Shown here piece after piece: positions 1 through 10,770 of a stretch of 64,000 nt of DNA (position 1 is its first letter; each line of letters begins with the position of its first letter). This stretch comes from Streptomyces curacoi (lineage in GTDB: Bacteria > Actinomycetota > Actinomycetes > Streptomycetales > Streptomycetaceae): contig NZ_KQ947984.1 in NCBI RefSeq assembly GCF_001513975.1, positions 995,338-1,059,337 on the forward strand, read 5' to 3'. Made by a program: the position numbers and the translations under genes. Below the pieces are notes generated by a model. That model was not told where the DNA came from. It saw only the letters and a list, made by a program, of their open reading frames with translations, and made no database searches.

Positions 1-1619
1 CACACCGCGACCACGGCCGCCACCAGCATCAACGGCGCGACGAGCGAGCGCAGCAGGGCGATGAGGATCAGCAGCACGGACAGCAGCACGAGCGGTACGA
101 CGACCAGGCGGTCCCGGGCGTTGGTGTCCTCCAGGTCGAGCTGCTCGGCGCTCGGCCCGCCGACGTAGGAGCCGTCGAGCCGGTCGCGCAGGGCCTCGAT
201 GGTGGCGGTCTCCCCGGCCGACTGGGGCGGTGCGGTGGCGAGGACGGAGATCTCGGTCCAGCCGTTTCCGGTACGTCCCTCTCGCGCGCTGTCGACGCCC
301 CGGGTGCCGCGGATCGACGCGAGCGCCTCCTCGGCACGGTCTTCCGGTGCGATGACGGTGATGGGCTGGGTGCCGCGCTCTGGGTAGGCCTCGGCGAGCG
401 TCTGCATGGCGGCGACCGCGTCGGGCTTGCTGGTGAAGGAGTCCTCCTGCTTGAGGCTGCCGGGCAGGTTCAGGGCGCCGAGGGCCAGCGCGCCGAGCAG
501 GACGGCGCCGCCCGCGAGGACGGCCGACGGCCGGCGTCCGGCGGAGCTGCCCATCGCGGTGAACAGGGACCGGCGGGCCTTGGGCGTGCTGCCGTAGCGG
601 GGCACGAGCGGCCAGAACACGCGGCGGCCGAGCAGGACGAGGATCGCGGGCAGCAAGGTCAGCATGGCGGCCAGCGCGCACAGCACACCCACCGTGCCCA
701 GCGGGCCCATGCCCCGGCTGGAGTTGAGGTCGGCGGCGAGCAGGCACAGCAGTCCGGCGGCGACGGTACCGGAGGAGGCGAGCACGGCGGGCCCGCAGCC
801 CCGGAGCGCGGCGGCCATGGCGTCGTATGGCCGCTCGATGCGGCGCAGTTCCTCGCGGTAGCGGGAGACGAGCAGCAGGGCGTAGTCGGTGCCGGCGCCG
901 AAGACCAAGATGGTCATGATGCCGGAGCTCTGGCCGGAGACGGAGGTGCCGAACCACTGGTTGAGCCCGTACGCCACGCCCATCGACAGATAGTCGGCCG
1001 TCCCCGCGACGGCGAGCGGCACCAGCCACAGGAAGGGGCTGCGGTAGATGAGGATCAGCAGCAGGGCCACGACGCCCGCGGTGGTGTAGAGCAGCGGTCC
1101 GTCGAGCGAGTTGTAGACCTCGGCGGCATCCGTGGCGAGTGCCCCCTCGCCGCCGACGTCGACGCTCAGTCCGTCGCCGCCCCGCGCGATGTCCCGGACG
1201 GAGTTGACCAGTTCGTCGCGGGCCTCCTCGTCCTGGCCCGGTTCGGTGCTGGCGACCGGGTACATCAGGGTGGTGCCGTCCTGGGACGGGATGCCCCGGG
1301 GTTCGCCGGTCAGTTCGTGCGCGCTCGCGATCCGGTCGATCTGGTCGGCGGCGGTCGCCTTGTCGGCGGCGGTCAGTCCCCCGTCCCGGTGGTAGACGAC
1401 GACCATCTCGGTCGCCTCGCCGCCGGGCAACTGGTCCTGGATCTTGGCCACTTGGGTGGAGTCGGCGCTCGCCGGCAGATAGTCGACGGCGCGGTCGCGC
1501 TGGACGTCCGCCAGCTTCGACGCGAACGGTGAGGCGATCGCCAGCACGGCGATCCACAGCCCCAGCACGATCCAGGGCACGGCCCGCCTTCGCCGTGCAG
1601 CTGTCCTTACGGCCCCCAT
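1..1619 (-). CDS. MMPL family RND-type transporter, C-terminus cut by window edge
   Basis: About 539 N-terminal residues of a membrane exporter are present; the gene runs off the left edge. After a short basic start (MGAVRTAARRRRAVPW) comes the first membrane helix, then a large extracytoplasmic loop with dozens of polar residues, then a block of helices containing IYRSPFLWLVPL and VFGAGTDYALLLVSRYREEL, the conserved proton-relay region of MMPL proteins. A second loop follows, then the start of the second helix bundle (VVVPLVLLSVLLILIALLRSL). MMPL proteins export lipids, siderophores or drugs by proton antiport. The substrate cannot be told from sequence. The promoter region carries a repeated motif, so the gene is probably controlled by a local regulator outside the window. 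Confidence 0.9.
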   Translation of the reverse strand, partial: MGAVRTAARRRRAVPWIVLGLWIAVLAIASPFASKLADVQRDRAVDYLPASADSTQVAKIQDQLPGGEATEMVVVYHRDGGLTAADKATAADQIDRIASAHELTGEPRGIPSQDGTTLMYPVASTEPGQDEEARDELVNSVRDIARGGDGLSVDVGGEGALATDAAEVYNSLDGPLLYTTAGVVALLLILIYRSPFLWLVPLAVAGTADYLSMGVAYGLNQWFGTSVSGQSSGIMTILVFGAGTDYALLLVSRYREELRRIERPYDAMAAALRGCGPAVLASSGTVAAGLLCLLAADLNSSRGMGPLGTVGVLCALAAMLTLLPAILVLLGRRVFWPLVPRYGSTPKARRSLFTAMGSSAGRRPSAVLAGGAVLLGALALGALNLPGSLKQEDSFTSKPDAVAAMQTLAEAYPERGTQPITVIAPEDRAEEALASIRGTRGVDSAREGRTGNGWTEISVLATAPPQSAGETATIEALRDRLDGSYVGGPSAEQLDLEDTNARDRLVVVPLVLLSVLLILIALLRSLVAPLMLVAAVVAV

Positions 1620-1708
1620 CTGACGGGCCTCCCTCCGGGTCGGGTGTCCGGTCCGGTTCCAGACTCCCGGCGGAAAGGGGCCGGATCGTCGGACGGGAGG
1701 GCGAGTTC

Positions 1709-1762
1709 GGGAGTACTGCCGGGGACGGCTGAACGGCGGAATTACTCCCCTGGGAGTACTGC
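1709..1762. promoter_or_regulatory. Repeated GGGAGTACTGC motif and palindrome upstream of the MMPL gene
   Basis: GGGAGTACTGC occurs at 1709-1719 and again at 1752-1762, 43 bases apart. The second copy overlaps the inverted repeat ACTCCCCTGGGAGT at 1744-1757. This lies 90-145 bases upstream of the exporter start and just beyond the 3' end of the neighbouring TerB-like gene, as expected of an operator for a TetR- or PadR-type repressor. The regulator is not in the window. Confidence 0.4.
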
Positions 1763-1787
1763 GGGGCGACGACTGTCCCGCGGCCGG

Positions 1788-2486
1788 CTACGACGGTGTG
1801 CGTGCCGCCGCCGCCAGCAGCCGTGTCACGTCCTCGGCGCAGATGGTGAGGGCGGCGCCGACGGTCGCGAGGACATCGCGCTCGGCGGGTGTGTAGGGAC
1901 CGTCGGCCAGCGCGATCCTGGCCCCCTGGAGGAGGATCGACTCACGGCCGGGCGGGGCGAGGTGCGGGGCGAGGGGGTCCAGGGCCTCGTGGAGCTCTAT
2001 GGCCAGCCCGGCCCCGCAGGGCTCGGAGAAGACCCGGCCGGTGTCGGCGGCCAGCGCCTCGACCAGGGTGTTCAGCTGGTCCTCCGTGCAGTCGTCGAAG
2101 CCGGCGGCGCGCACGGCGGCCGCCGCGGTCTCCAGGGACGTACGGGAACAGGTGCCGCCCGCCGCCAGTACCGCCAGGGCGACGGTGTGGACGGCGTCGC
2201 GGAGCATCGCGGAGAAGCGGGTGGTGGTCGGATGGTCGAGGACGTCGGTGCCGAAGTGACGGCGGCAGGCCGCGCACTCCACGACGGGACCGGTCTCGCC
2301 GCGCGGCAGGACGGGCACACCGAGGAAGGTGAAGCGGCGGTGTCCGGTCAGCCGCTGGTAGTTGCGGTCGCCTCCGCAGCCGGGACAGAAGAACTCGCCG
2401 TCACCGGCGGCCGACCACGCGGTGCGGGTGCCCAGGATGCGCGCAAGCCTGGCGGCACGGCCGTCTCGTCCCCGTCCTGGCAGCAC
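1788..2486 (-). CDS. TerB-like tellurite resistance family protein with N-terminal zinc ribbon
   Basis: A 232-residue protein. The N-terminal third carries two CxxC pairs (FFCPGCGG and VECAACRR), which look like a treble-clef or zinc-ribbon domain. The C-terminal part is helical and ends in a TerB-like acidic segment (ARIALADGPYTPAERDVLATVG), the region where TerB-type domains bind metal. I chose the GTG at 2486 because GGAGG sits six bases upstream; a reading frame open to 2543 exists but has no ribosome site. TerB-family proteins are linked to tellurite and stress responses, but the role of this soluble version is unknown. It is transcribed toward the MMPL gene with about 170 bases between them. 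Confidence 0.75.
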   Translation of the reverse strand: MLPGRGRDGRAARLARILGTRTAWSAAGDGEFFCPGCGGDRNYQRLTGHRRFTFLGVPVLPRGETGPVVECAACRRHFGTDVLDHPTTTRFSAMLRDAVHTVALAVLAAGGTCSRTSLETAAAAVRAAGFDDCTEDQLNTLVEALAADTGRVFSEPCGAGLAIELHEALDPLAPHLAPPGRESILLQGARIALADGPYTPAERDVLATVGAALTICAEDVTRLLAAAARTPS

Positions 2487-2614
2487 GTCGCACCTCCGTA
2501 ACCACGCGGCCACATCGCCGCGCTTGCGTGATGTTAGCCACATTGCGGAGGCACAGTCATTACCCCGGACGAGACCTTTCCGTGACCTGCACAGGTCAAT
2601 GGCCGAAACCGAAC

Positions 2615-2649
2615 GGGCCCCGCCCGCCGACAGACGGCGGACGGGGCCC
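2615..2649 (-). terminator. Hairpin terminator downstream of leuA
   Basis: Arms at 2615-2628 and 2636-2649 (GGGCCCCGCCCGCC against GGCGGACGGGGCCC) form a 14-base stem with one mismatch and a 7-base loop. It lies about 110 bases past the leuA stop and upstream of the TerB-like gene. Confidence 0.65.
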
Positions 2650-2758
2650 GAAAACCCGGGTACGGCAACGCCCTAAAGGGGCGCGGGGAACTGCGCGACA
2701 AGCCACAGCGAGCCCGCAGTCACCCACTCATCAGTGGGCCTACGGCGAGAGTGAACCG

Positions 2759-4675
<1,917 letters not shown>

Positions 4676-4821
4676 TCAGTATGCGGGACCCCGGGGACGA
4701 AATGGGGCAAAAAGTGCTCCATACCACTTCGTCACGGAGCGTGCAGCTCCCTGTCCGCATATTTCACCAATCATGGTTGCGGCTGGTGACACACTCATGA
4801 CGCAGTGCAATGGTGCCGGGT

Positions 4822-5892
4822 ATGACGACGAACGGGGGCTTCGAGCCCGTCTTCTGCACCGTCGTACCGCCACACGTCCTCGACAAGCTGGCACGGAACG
4901 ACGACCCCGCACTCTCCGGTCCCGCCCGGCGGACCCTGATGCGCGACAGCGAGCTGCGCGGCCGGCGCCGCGTCACGACCGAGTTCGCCCTCGCGGCCGC
5001 CCCGACGGCGAAGGCACCGTCGGACCAGCCGCTGCGCACGATCTACGACGCCGAGCACGGGACCGCCCTGCCCGGCACCAAGGTCCGCGGCGAGGGCGGC
5101 GAGCCCGGCCGGGACGCCACGGTCAACCGCGCCTACTCCGGGCTCGGCGCCACCTTCGACCTCTTCCTCAAGGCCTACCGGCGCCACTCCATCGACGGCG
5201 ACGGCCTGCCCCTGAACGCCACCGTCCACTACGACGAGAACTACAACAACGCCTTCTGGAACGGCGAGCAGATGGTGTTCGGCGACGGTGACGGCGAGAT
5301 CTTCCTCGACTTCACCATCCCGATCGACGTCATCGGCCACGAGCTCACCCACGGCGTCACCCAGTACACGGCCAACCTCACCTACTACGGCCAGCCCGGC
5401 GCCCTGAACGAGTCGATGTCGGACGTCTTCGGCTCCCTCATCAAGCAGTACACGCTCGGCCAGACCGCCGCCGAGGCCGACTGGCTGATCGGCGCGGGGC
5501 TGCTCGCCCCGAGCGTCTCCGGCAAGGCCCTGCGCTCCATGAAGGCCCCGGGCACCGCGTACGACGACGACGTGCTCGGCAAGGACCCGCAGCCCGCGAC
5601 CATGGACGACTACGTCCGCACCGGCCGCGACAACGGCGGCGTCCACATCAACTCCGGCATCCCCAACCACGCCTTCTACCTGGCCGCCACCGCCCTCGGC
5701 GGCCACGCCTGGGAGAAGGCGGGACAGATCTGGTACGACGTCCTGACCGGCGGCGAGCTGTCGGACCGGGCCATGTTCACCGACTTCGCGGGGCTCACCG
5801 TCAAGGCCGCGCGCGAGCGCTTCGGTGACGGCGGCGATGAGTTCCAGGCCGTGCAGAAGGCCTGGGAGCAGGTCGGGGTGCGGATCCTGTGA
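4822..5892 (+). CDS. M4 family (protealysin-like) neutral zinc metalloprotease
   Basis: 356 residues. The zinc-binding HELTHG motif, the downstream NESMSDVFG glutamate ligand and the active-site histidine in GGVHINSGIPNHAFY are all present, as in thermolysin. There is no signal peptide and no long FTP/PepSY propeptide; the N-terminal 50 residues (GFEPVFCTVVPPHVLDKL) match the short precursor of protealysin-like proteases, which tend to be cytoplasmic. The ATG at 4822 gives the conserved start MTTNGGFEPVFC; an in-frame ATG at 4810 is possible, and neither has a clear ribosome site. The next gene, 21 bases downstream, encodes the cognate type of inhibitor. Confidence 0.95.
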   Translation: MTTNGGFEPVFCTVVPPHVLDKLARNDDPALSGPARRTLMRDSELRGRRRVTTEFALAAAPTAKAPSDQPLRTIYDAEHGTALPGTKVRGEGGEPGRDATVNRAYSGLGATFDLFLKAYRRHSIDGDGLPLNATVHYDENYNNAFWNGEQMVFGDGDGEIFLDFTIPIDVIGHELTHGVTQYTANLTYYGQPGALNESMSDVFGSLIKQYTLGQTAAEADWLIGAGLLAPSVSGKALRSMKAPGTAYDDDVLGKDPQPATMDDYVRTGRDNGGVHINSGIPNHAFYLAATALGGHAWEKAGQIWYDVLTGGELSDRAMFTDFAGLTVKAARERFGDGGDEFQAVQKAWEQVGVRIL

Positions 5893-5913
5893 GTCCGTAC
5901 TAGACAGGGACCC

Positions 5914-6180
5914 ATGCGTATTCAGGTGCGGCGCACGGGCGGATTCGCGGGCATCGAGCGGCATGCCGAGGTGGACACCTCGGGGCGGCCCGACGCCCAG
6001 GAGTGGCACGCCCTGGCCGAGCGCGCGGTCGCGTCCGGCCGGGGCACGCCTCCCATCGGGGTGCCGGACGGCTTCAGCTACCAGATCACCGTGGACGGCA
6101 AGACGGTGTACTGCGCCGATCCCCGGCTCACCGACGAACAGCGCAAGCTGATCTCCAGAGTGCTCAAGGAAGGCGCGTAA
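5914..6180 (+). CDS. Emfourin-type inhibitor of the adjacent M4 protease
   Basis: An 88-residue protein (MRIQVRRTGGFAGIERHAEV) ending in a helix around DEQRKLISRVLKEGA. It has the beta-rich pattern and the GIER-type segment of emfourins, small proteinaceous inhibitors encoded beside protealysin-like M4 proteases. It starts 21 bases after the protease stop with AGGGA before the ATG, so the two genes are probably co-transcribed. It has no signal peptide, consistent with inhibition inside the cell. Assignment rests on size, sequence pattern and genetic linkage. Confidence 0.8.
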   Translation: MRIQVRRTGGFAGIERHAEVDTSGRPDAQEWHALAERAVASGRGTPPIGVPDGFSYQITVDGKTVYCADPRLTDEQRKLISRVLKEGA

Positions 6181-6238
6181 CGGGCAGTTCCCGCCGGGGC
6201 GTTGACTTCCGTTACCGCCGGTACGGATGATCCGGCGC

Positions 6239-7543
6239 ATGGCGACTGACCCGATACCCCAGTTCCCGGCCGGCTTCCTGTGGGGCGTCTCGACCTCGGC
6301 CCACCAGATCGAGGGAGCGGCGGACGAGCGTGAGAAGTCCGTGTGGGACGCCTTCACGGCCGAGCCGGGAAGGGTGAAGGACGGTTCCACGGCCGAGGTG
6401 GCCTGCGACCACTACCACCGCTACCGCGAGGACGTGGCCCTGCTGGCCGGCCTCGGCGTGGACGCGTACCGCTTCTCGGTCTCCTGGCCCCGGGTGAACG
6501 CGCCGCAGGGCCTCGACTTCTACGACCGCCTGGTGGACGAGCTGTGCGCGGCGGGCGTACGGCCGGTGCCGACGCTGTTCCACTGGGACCTTCCCCTCAC
6601 GCTGGACTGGCTCGACCGGGACACGGCCGCCCGCTTCGCCGAGTACGTGTCGGTGGTCGCCGAGCGCCTGGGCGACCGCGTCACGAAGTGGATCACCCTC
6701 AACGAGCCCGCCGAGCACACCCTGCTGGGCCACGCCCTCGGCACCCACGCCCCGGGCAGGCAGCTGCTCTTCGACGCCCTCCCCGTCGCCCACCACCAGC
6801 TGCTGGCCCACGGTCTCGCCGTACGGGCCCTGCGCGCGGCCGGCGCCACGGACATCGGGATCGCCAACTCGCACGGGCCGACCTGGCCGGCGTCGCGGGA
6901 ACAGGCGGATGTGGAGGCGGCGGACTTCTACGACGTCCTGCTCAACCGTCTCTTCGCCGATCCCCTGCTGCTGGGCGCATACCCGGCCGGGCTCGGCGAG
7001 TTGATGCCGGGCGACGTCGAGTCGGACCTGAAGGTCATCGCGGAGCCGCTGGACTTCTACGGCGTCAACTACTACGCGCCGACCCGCGTGGGCGCCCCGC
7101 AGGGCACCGAGACCGAGTTCGGCGGGGTGAGCATGCCCGCCGAACTGCCCTTCTCGGTGCGGGAGATCGAGGGCGTGCCGACGACGGACTTCGGCTGGCC
7201 GGTGGTCCCCGAGGGCCTGACGGAGCTGCTCACCGGCTTCCGGGAACGCTACGGCGACCGGCTGCCGCCGATCGTCGTCACCGAGAACGGCTGCTCGTAC
7301 GAGGGCATCGACGACCAGCGGCGGATCGCCTACCTGGACGGCCACATCCGCGCGCTGCACCGGGCGGTGGATGCGGGCGTGGACGTGCGCGGATACTTCG
7401 TCTGGTCGCTGCTGGACAACTTCGAGTGGGCCGAGGGGTACGCGCGGCGGTTCGGGCTCGTCCATGTGGACTACAAGACGCTCACCAGGACCCCGAAGGC
7501 GTCCTACGCCTGGCTGCGGGACGTGCTCCGGGCACAGGGATGA
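6239..7543 (+). CDS. Glycoside hydrolase family 1 beta-glucosidase
   Basis: 434 residues, normal for GH1. The N-terminal FPAGFLWGVSTSAHQIEGA, the acid/base glutamate in TLNEPAEH and the nucleophile glutamate in VTENGCSYEG are intact, as is the C-terminal GYFVWSLLDNFEWAEGY. It hydrolyses beta-glucosides such as cellobiose in the cytoplasm. The ATG at 6239 gives the canonical start MATDPIPQFPAGF; an ATG at 6227 would add four residues. Its stop overlaps the start of the transporter gene (ATGA), so the two are translationally coupled and probably form an uptake-plus-hydrolysis pair. No LacI or ABC genes are adjacent, unlike the usual Streptomyces arrangement. Confidence 0.95.
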   Translation: MATDPIPQFPAGFLWGVSTSAHQIEGAADEREKSVWDAFTAEPGRVKDGSTAEVACDHYHRYREDVALLAGLGVDAYRFSVSWPRVNAPQGLDFYDRLVDELCAAGVRPVPTLFHWDLPLTLDWLDRDTAARFAEYVSVVAERLGDRVTKWITLNEPAEHTLLGHALGTHAPGRQLLFDALPVAHHQLLAHGLAVRALRAAGATDIGIANSHGPTWPASREQADVEAADFYDVLLNRLFADPLLLGAYPAGLGELMPGDVESDLKVIAEPLDFYGVNYYAPTRVGAPQGTETEFGGVSMPAELPFSVREIEGVPTTDFGWPVVPEGLTELLTGFRERYGDRLPPIVVTENGCSYEGIDDQRRIAYLDGHIRALHRAVDAGVDVRGYFVWSLLDNFEWAEGYARRFGLVHVDYKTLTRTPKASYAWLRDVLRAQG

Positions 7544-8781
7544 CAGCCGACGCCCTGGCCGAGCCCGTCGACCGGGTCGGCCGGGGCTGGACGGCCGCGT
7601 TGTCGCTGGCCAACGTGGCGATCTGGGTGGGCTGGTACGGCCCGCTGCAGATCCTGCTGGCCCAGCAGGCGGCGGCCTTCGCGCCCGGCACGGGGATGTC
7701 GAAGGAGACGCTGCTGGCGTGGGTGACCGGCGCGGGCGCGGCGGTGTCGCTGGCGGCGAACCCGCTCTTCGGCGCGCTGTCGGACCGCACCACGGCCCGC
7801 TGGGGCCGCCGTACCCCGTGGATCGTGGCCGGTGCGGCGGGCGGCGCGCTGTCGTTGCTGCTGCTCGCCGGTGCGAGCGGGCTGTGGGCCATGGCGGTCG
7901 GCTGGTGCCTGGTGCAGCTGACCCTGAACGCGGCCTTCGCGGCGGTGACGGCGGCGGTGCCGGACCGGGTGCCGCGGCTGCAACGGGGCGCGGTGGGCGG
8001 CTGGTTGGGGGCGGCGCAGATCCTCGGGGCGGTCGCCGGGACGGGGCTGGCGACGGCGGCAGGCGGGATCGCGGCGGGGTATGCGGCGTGCGCGGTGTTC
8101 GCGGTGGTGGGGGTGCTGCCGTACGTGCTCGGGTACGGGGATCTCCGGCTGGACGTCGCGGACCGGCCGCCCTGGTCCTGGCGTTCGTTCGTACGGGGCT
8201 TCTGGCTGAGCCCGCGCCGCTACCCCGACTTCGCCTGGGCCTGGCTGACCCGCTTCCTGATCAACCTCAGCAACGCGCTGGTGATCCTCTACCTCCTCTA
8301 CTACCTGCGGGACCGTCTGCACCACGCCGACCCCGAGCAGGGCGTCCTGGTCCTGACGGCGGTGAACAGCGTGACGCTGCTGGCCACGGTCGTGGTGGGC
8401 GGCGTGTGGTCGGACCGGCTGGGGCGGCGTAAGCCGTTCGTGAGGTGGTCCGGGGTGGTGATGGCGGCGGCCACCGGGCTGCTGGCTGTCTGGCAGACCT
8501 GGCCGAGCGCGATCGTCGTGGCGGCGCTGCTGGGGCTCGGCCTCGGGGTGTTCATGTCGGTCGACTTCGCCCTGATGACGGACGTACTGCCGAAGGCCCT
8601 CGACCGCGGCAAGGACCTCGGCGTCATCAACGTCGCCAATGCCCTCCCCCAGGTGGCGGCCCCCGCCCTCGCCGCGCCGATCGTGACGCACCTCGGTGGT
8701 TACCGCGTGCTGTACCTGGCGGCGGCGGGGGTCGGGCTGGCGGGGGCCGTCCTGGTGGGGCGTATCAGAGGCGTGGACTAG
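7540..8781 (+). CDS. MFS transporter, probably sugar uptake
   Basis: 413 residues with about twelve membrane helices. The MFS loop signature appears as FGALSDRTTARWGRRTPWI after helix 2 and again as GGVWSDRLGRRKPFVRW in the second half. The spread of helices resembles the SLC45 / glycoside-cation symporter-like branch that imports disaccharides. The ATG overlaps the beta-glucosidase stop by four bases, which makes import of a beta-glucoside the likely job. The substrate is inferred from context only. Confidence 0.88.
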   Translation: MTADALAEPVDRVGRGWTAALSLANVAIWVGWYGPLQILLAQQAAAFAPGTGMSKETLLAWVTGAGAAVSLAANPLFGALSDRTTARWGRRTPWIVAGAAGGALSLLLLAGASGLWAMAVGWCLVQLTLNAAFAAVTAAVPDRVPRLQRGAVGGWLGAAQILGAVAGTGLATAAGGIAAGYAACAVFAVVGVLPYVLGYGDLRLDVADRPPWSWRSFVRGFWLSPRRYPDFAWAWLTRFLINLSNALVILYLLYYLRDRLHHADPEQGVLVLTAVNSVTLLATVVVGGVWSDRLGRRKPFVRWSGVVMAAATGLLAVWQTWPSAIVVAALLGLGLGVFMSVDFALMTDVLPKALDRGKDLGVINVANALPQVAAPALAAPIVTHLGGYRVLYLAAAGVGLAGAVLVGRIRGVD

Positions 8782-8787
8782 GCGCGC

Positions 8788-8853
8788 CCCAAAGGGGCGC
8801 GGGGCCGTGTTGAATAGCGGCTACCGCCGCGTGGGCGCGACCAGCCACAACGG
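8788..8853 (+). repeat. Dispersed Streptomyces intergenic repeat, copy B
   Basis: Lies between the convergent 3' ends of the transporter and epimerase genes. It contains AAAGGGGCGCGGGG followed by GCCGCGTGGGCGCGACCAGC. Closely related copies are at 48228-48287 and, inverted, at 28051-28100; a partial one starts at 2674. The GCGCCCCAAAGGGGCGC palindrome at its left end could work as a terminator. Confidence 0.65.
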
Positions 8854-8878
8854 ACCGGCAGACGACCACCGGCCCCGA

Positions 8879-9733
8879 TCAGAGCACTCCGGCATCCCTC
8901 GCAGCGTAGACCGACGGGTACAACGGCCGATAACCCAGCTCCCGCCGAATCCGCTCCGTGGAGGTGATCGCCAGCCACGGGTCGGGATCGGTGCGGGTGT
9001 ACAGCTCGGCGGGGACCTCGACACCGTTGAGCTGGTGCAGTTCGACCGCCGTGACCGGGGCGTCGTCGGCGATGTTGTAGATCCGGCCGGCGATGCCCGG
9101 CGCGTGCAGGACGCGCAGCAGCCCCTGGGCGACGTCCGCGTGATGGCCCATGTGCAACCGCTGGGTCGCCGCCCAGTTCCCGGCCCACATCAGGGACTGG
9201 GCGAGATGCGGATCGCCCTCGCCGTAGACGAAGGGGAGCCGGGCGACGCGCACGTCGAGGCCCTCCAGTGCGAGCAGCTCCCGCTCGGCCCGCGCCTTGG
9301 ACTCGGGGTAGGCGCCCCACATCGCCCCGCCGGGCCGGCTCTCGTCGTCCTCGGTCAGCGGCCGGCCCCGTCCGGCGCCGTACACCAGCCCCGTGCTGAC
9401 CTGCACGAACCTCCGCACCCCGGCCGCCTGTGCGGCGCGGCCCAGTTCCACGGCCGCGTCCCGGTTGACGGCCCACGCCTCCTCGTCCGGCACCCCGCGG
9501 AAGGACGCGGCGACGTTCACGACGGCGTCCACCCCGGCGACCGCCTTGCCGAGCGCCTCCGTGTCGCGCAGGTCCCCGACCACGACCTCGGCGCCCAGCC
9601 CCGCGAACGGCTCGCCGCGCGCCGCGTCCCGCACCAGGACCCGTACGCCCTCCCCCGGCCGGGCCTGCGCCAGCAGCCTCGGCACAAAGCGTCGGCCGAC
9701 CTGCCCCGTCGTACCGGTCACCAATGTCAGCAT
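8879..9733 (-). CDS. NAD-dependent epimerase/dehydratase (extended SDR)
   Basis: 284 residues with the Rossmann motif TGTTGQVG at residues 6-13, the VVVGDLRD acidic stop after strand 3, and the catalytic YPESK pair near the middle (YxxxK). This is the pattern of atypical and extended SDR sugar epimerases or reductases. The ATG at 9733 has GAGGAG upstream. It is divergent from the XRE/MmyB-type regulator with about 120 bases between them, a common arrangement in Streptomyces in which the regulator controls the oxidoreductase. The substrate is unknown. Confidence 0.88.
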   Translation of the reverse strand: MLTLVTGTTGQVGRRFVPRLLAQARPGEGVRVLVRDAARGEPFAGLGAEVVVGDLRDTEALGKAVAGVDAVVNVAASFRGVPDEEAWAVNRDAAVELGRAAQAAGVRRFVQVSTGLVYGAGRGRPLTEDDESRPGGAMWGAYPESKARAERELLALEGLDVRVARLPFVYGEGDPHLAQSLMWAGNWAATQRLHMGHHADVAQGLLRVLHAPGIAGRIYNIADDAPVTAVELHQLNGVEVPAELYTRTDPDPWLAITSTERIRRELGYRPLYPSVYAARDAGVL

Positions 9734-9852
9734 GATCTGCTCCTCTCGTCGCCGACCAGCCTCCGCCGGAGCGGGTACGAGCGGGAGAGACCTGTTGATC
9801 AGGGGATCGGCAGTCCCTGGATAAGGCGCGGGAGCTGCCGCAGGCTGGATGG

Positions 9853-10701
9853 GTGAACCGAGCCGAACTCGCCGACTTCCTGCGCCGTGGCCGTGCCCGG
9901 CTGACCCCGTCGGACGTGGGCCTGACGCCGGGCACCCGGCGTCGCACGCCCGGCCTGCGCCGGGAGGAGGTGGCGCAGCTGGCGGGCATGTCGGTGGACT
10001 ACTACACCCGCCTCGAACAGTCCCGCGGCCCACACCCGTCCCGCCAGATGCTGACGGCGCTGGCCCGCGCGCTGCGCCTGACCGACGTCGAGCAGGACCA
10101 CCTGTTCCATCTGGCCGGCGAGGAACCCCCGCGCCGCGAGACGGCGTCGGCGCATGTGCGTCCCGGGCTGCTGCTGATCCTGGACCGGCTGCACGACACA
10201 CCGGCGCAGGTGGTGAACGACTGCGGCGAGGTGCTGGCCCAGAACGCGATGGCGCGAGCGCTGGTCGGCGATGTGCTGTCCCGCCCGCGGCGCGAGCGCA
10301 ACCTGACCCGCCTGTTCTTCCTGGACCCGACCGCCCGCGCACTCTTCCCCCAGGAGGACCTCACCGGCCATGCGCGCGCCCATGTGGCCACCCTGCGCGC
10401 GGTGGCCGCGGCTCGCCCCGACGACCCGGAGCCGGCCGCGCTGGTCGCCGAACTCCGGGAGGCGAGCGAGGAGTTCGCCCGGCTGTGGGACGAACACGAG
10501 GTGTCCCAGCGCAACAGGGCGACGAAACGCTTCGTGCACCCCGTGGTCGGCCTCCTGGAACTGGACTGCGAGGTCATGGTCAGCCACGAGCACCACCACC
10601 TCCTGGTCGTCCACACCGCCCGCCCGGGCACCGCCGCGTACGAGCGCCTTCAGCTCCTGCGGGTGGTGGGCCTGCAGGACATGTCACCCAGCAAGGCCTG
10701 A
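9853..10701 (+). CDS. XRE-family transcriptional regulator with MmyB-like ligand-binding domain
   Basis: 282 residues starting with GTG. The N-terminal part is a helix-turn-helix: TPGLRREEVAQLAGMSVDYY followed by TRLEQSRGPHPS. The remaining 190 residues form the MmyB-like PAS-type domain with the usual features: DRLHDTPAQVVNDCGEVLAQN, LFFLDPTARALFPQ and FVHPVVGLLELDCEVM. Such regulators bind fatty-acid-like ligands and usually repress a divergent short-chain dehydrogenase, here the epimerase gene on the left. Confidence 0.92.
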   Translation: MNRAELADFLRRGRARLTPSDVGLTPGTRRRTPGLRREEVAQLAGMSVDYYTRLEQSRGPHPSRQMLTALARALRLTDVEQDHLFHLAGEEPPRRETASAHVRPGLLLILDRLHDTPAQVVNDCGEVLAQNAMARALVGDVLSRPRRERNLTRLFFLDPTARALFPQEDLTGHARAHVATLRAVAAARPDDPEPAALVAELREASEEFARLWDEHEVSQRNRATKRFVHPVVGLLELDCEVMVSHEHHHLLVVHTARPGTAAYERLQLLRVVGLQDMSPSKA

Positions 10702-10770
10702 CCGTACGGAACGGGCCGCCCGCTCCGGATCCGAGCCGCCGTCTTCCACCCTCCCTCCGGAGCCTCCGGA

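Noticed and set aside
4809..4821. M4 protease start at ATG 4810
   Set aside because: Kept as alternative only; the conserved start is at 4822 and neither has a strong ribosome site.
6202..6227. Promoter TTGACT ... TACGGA before the beta-glucosidase
   Set aside because: The spacer is only 14 bases, too short for a vegetative promoter.
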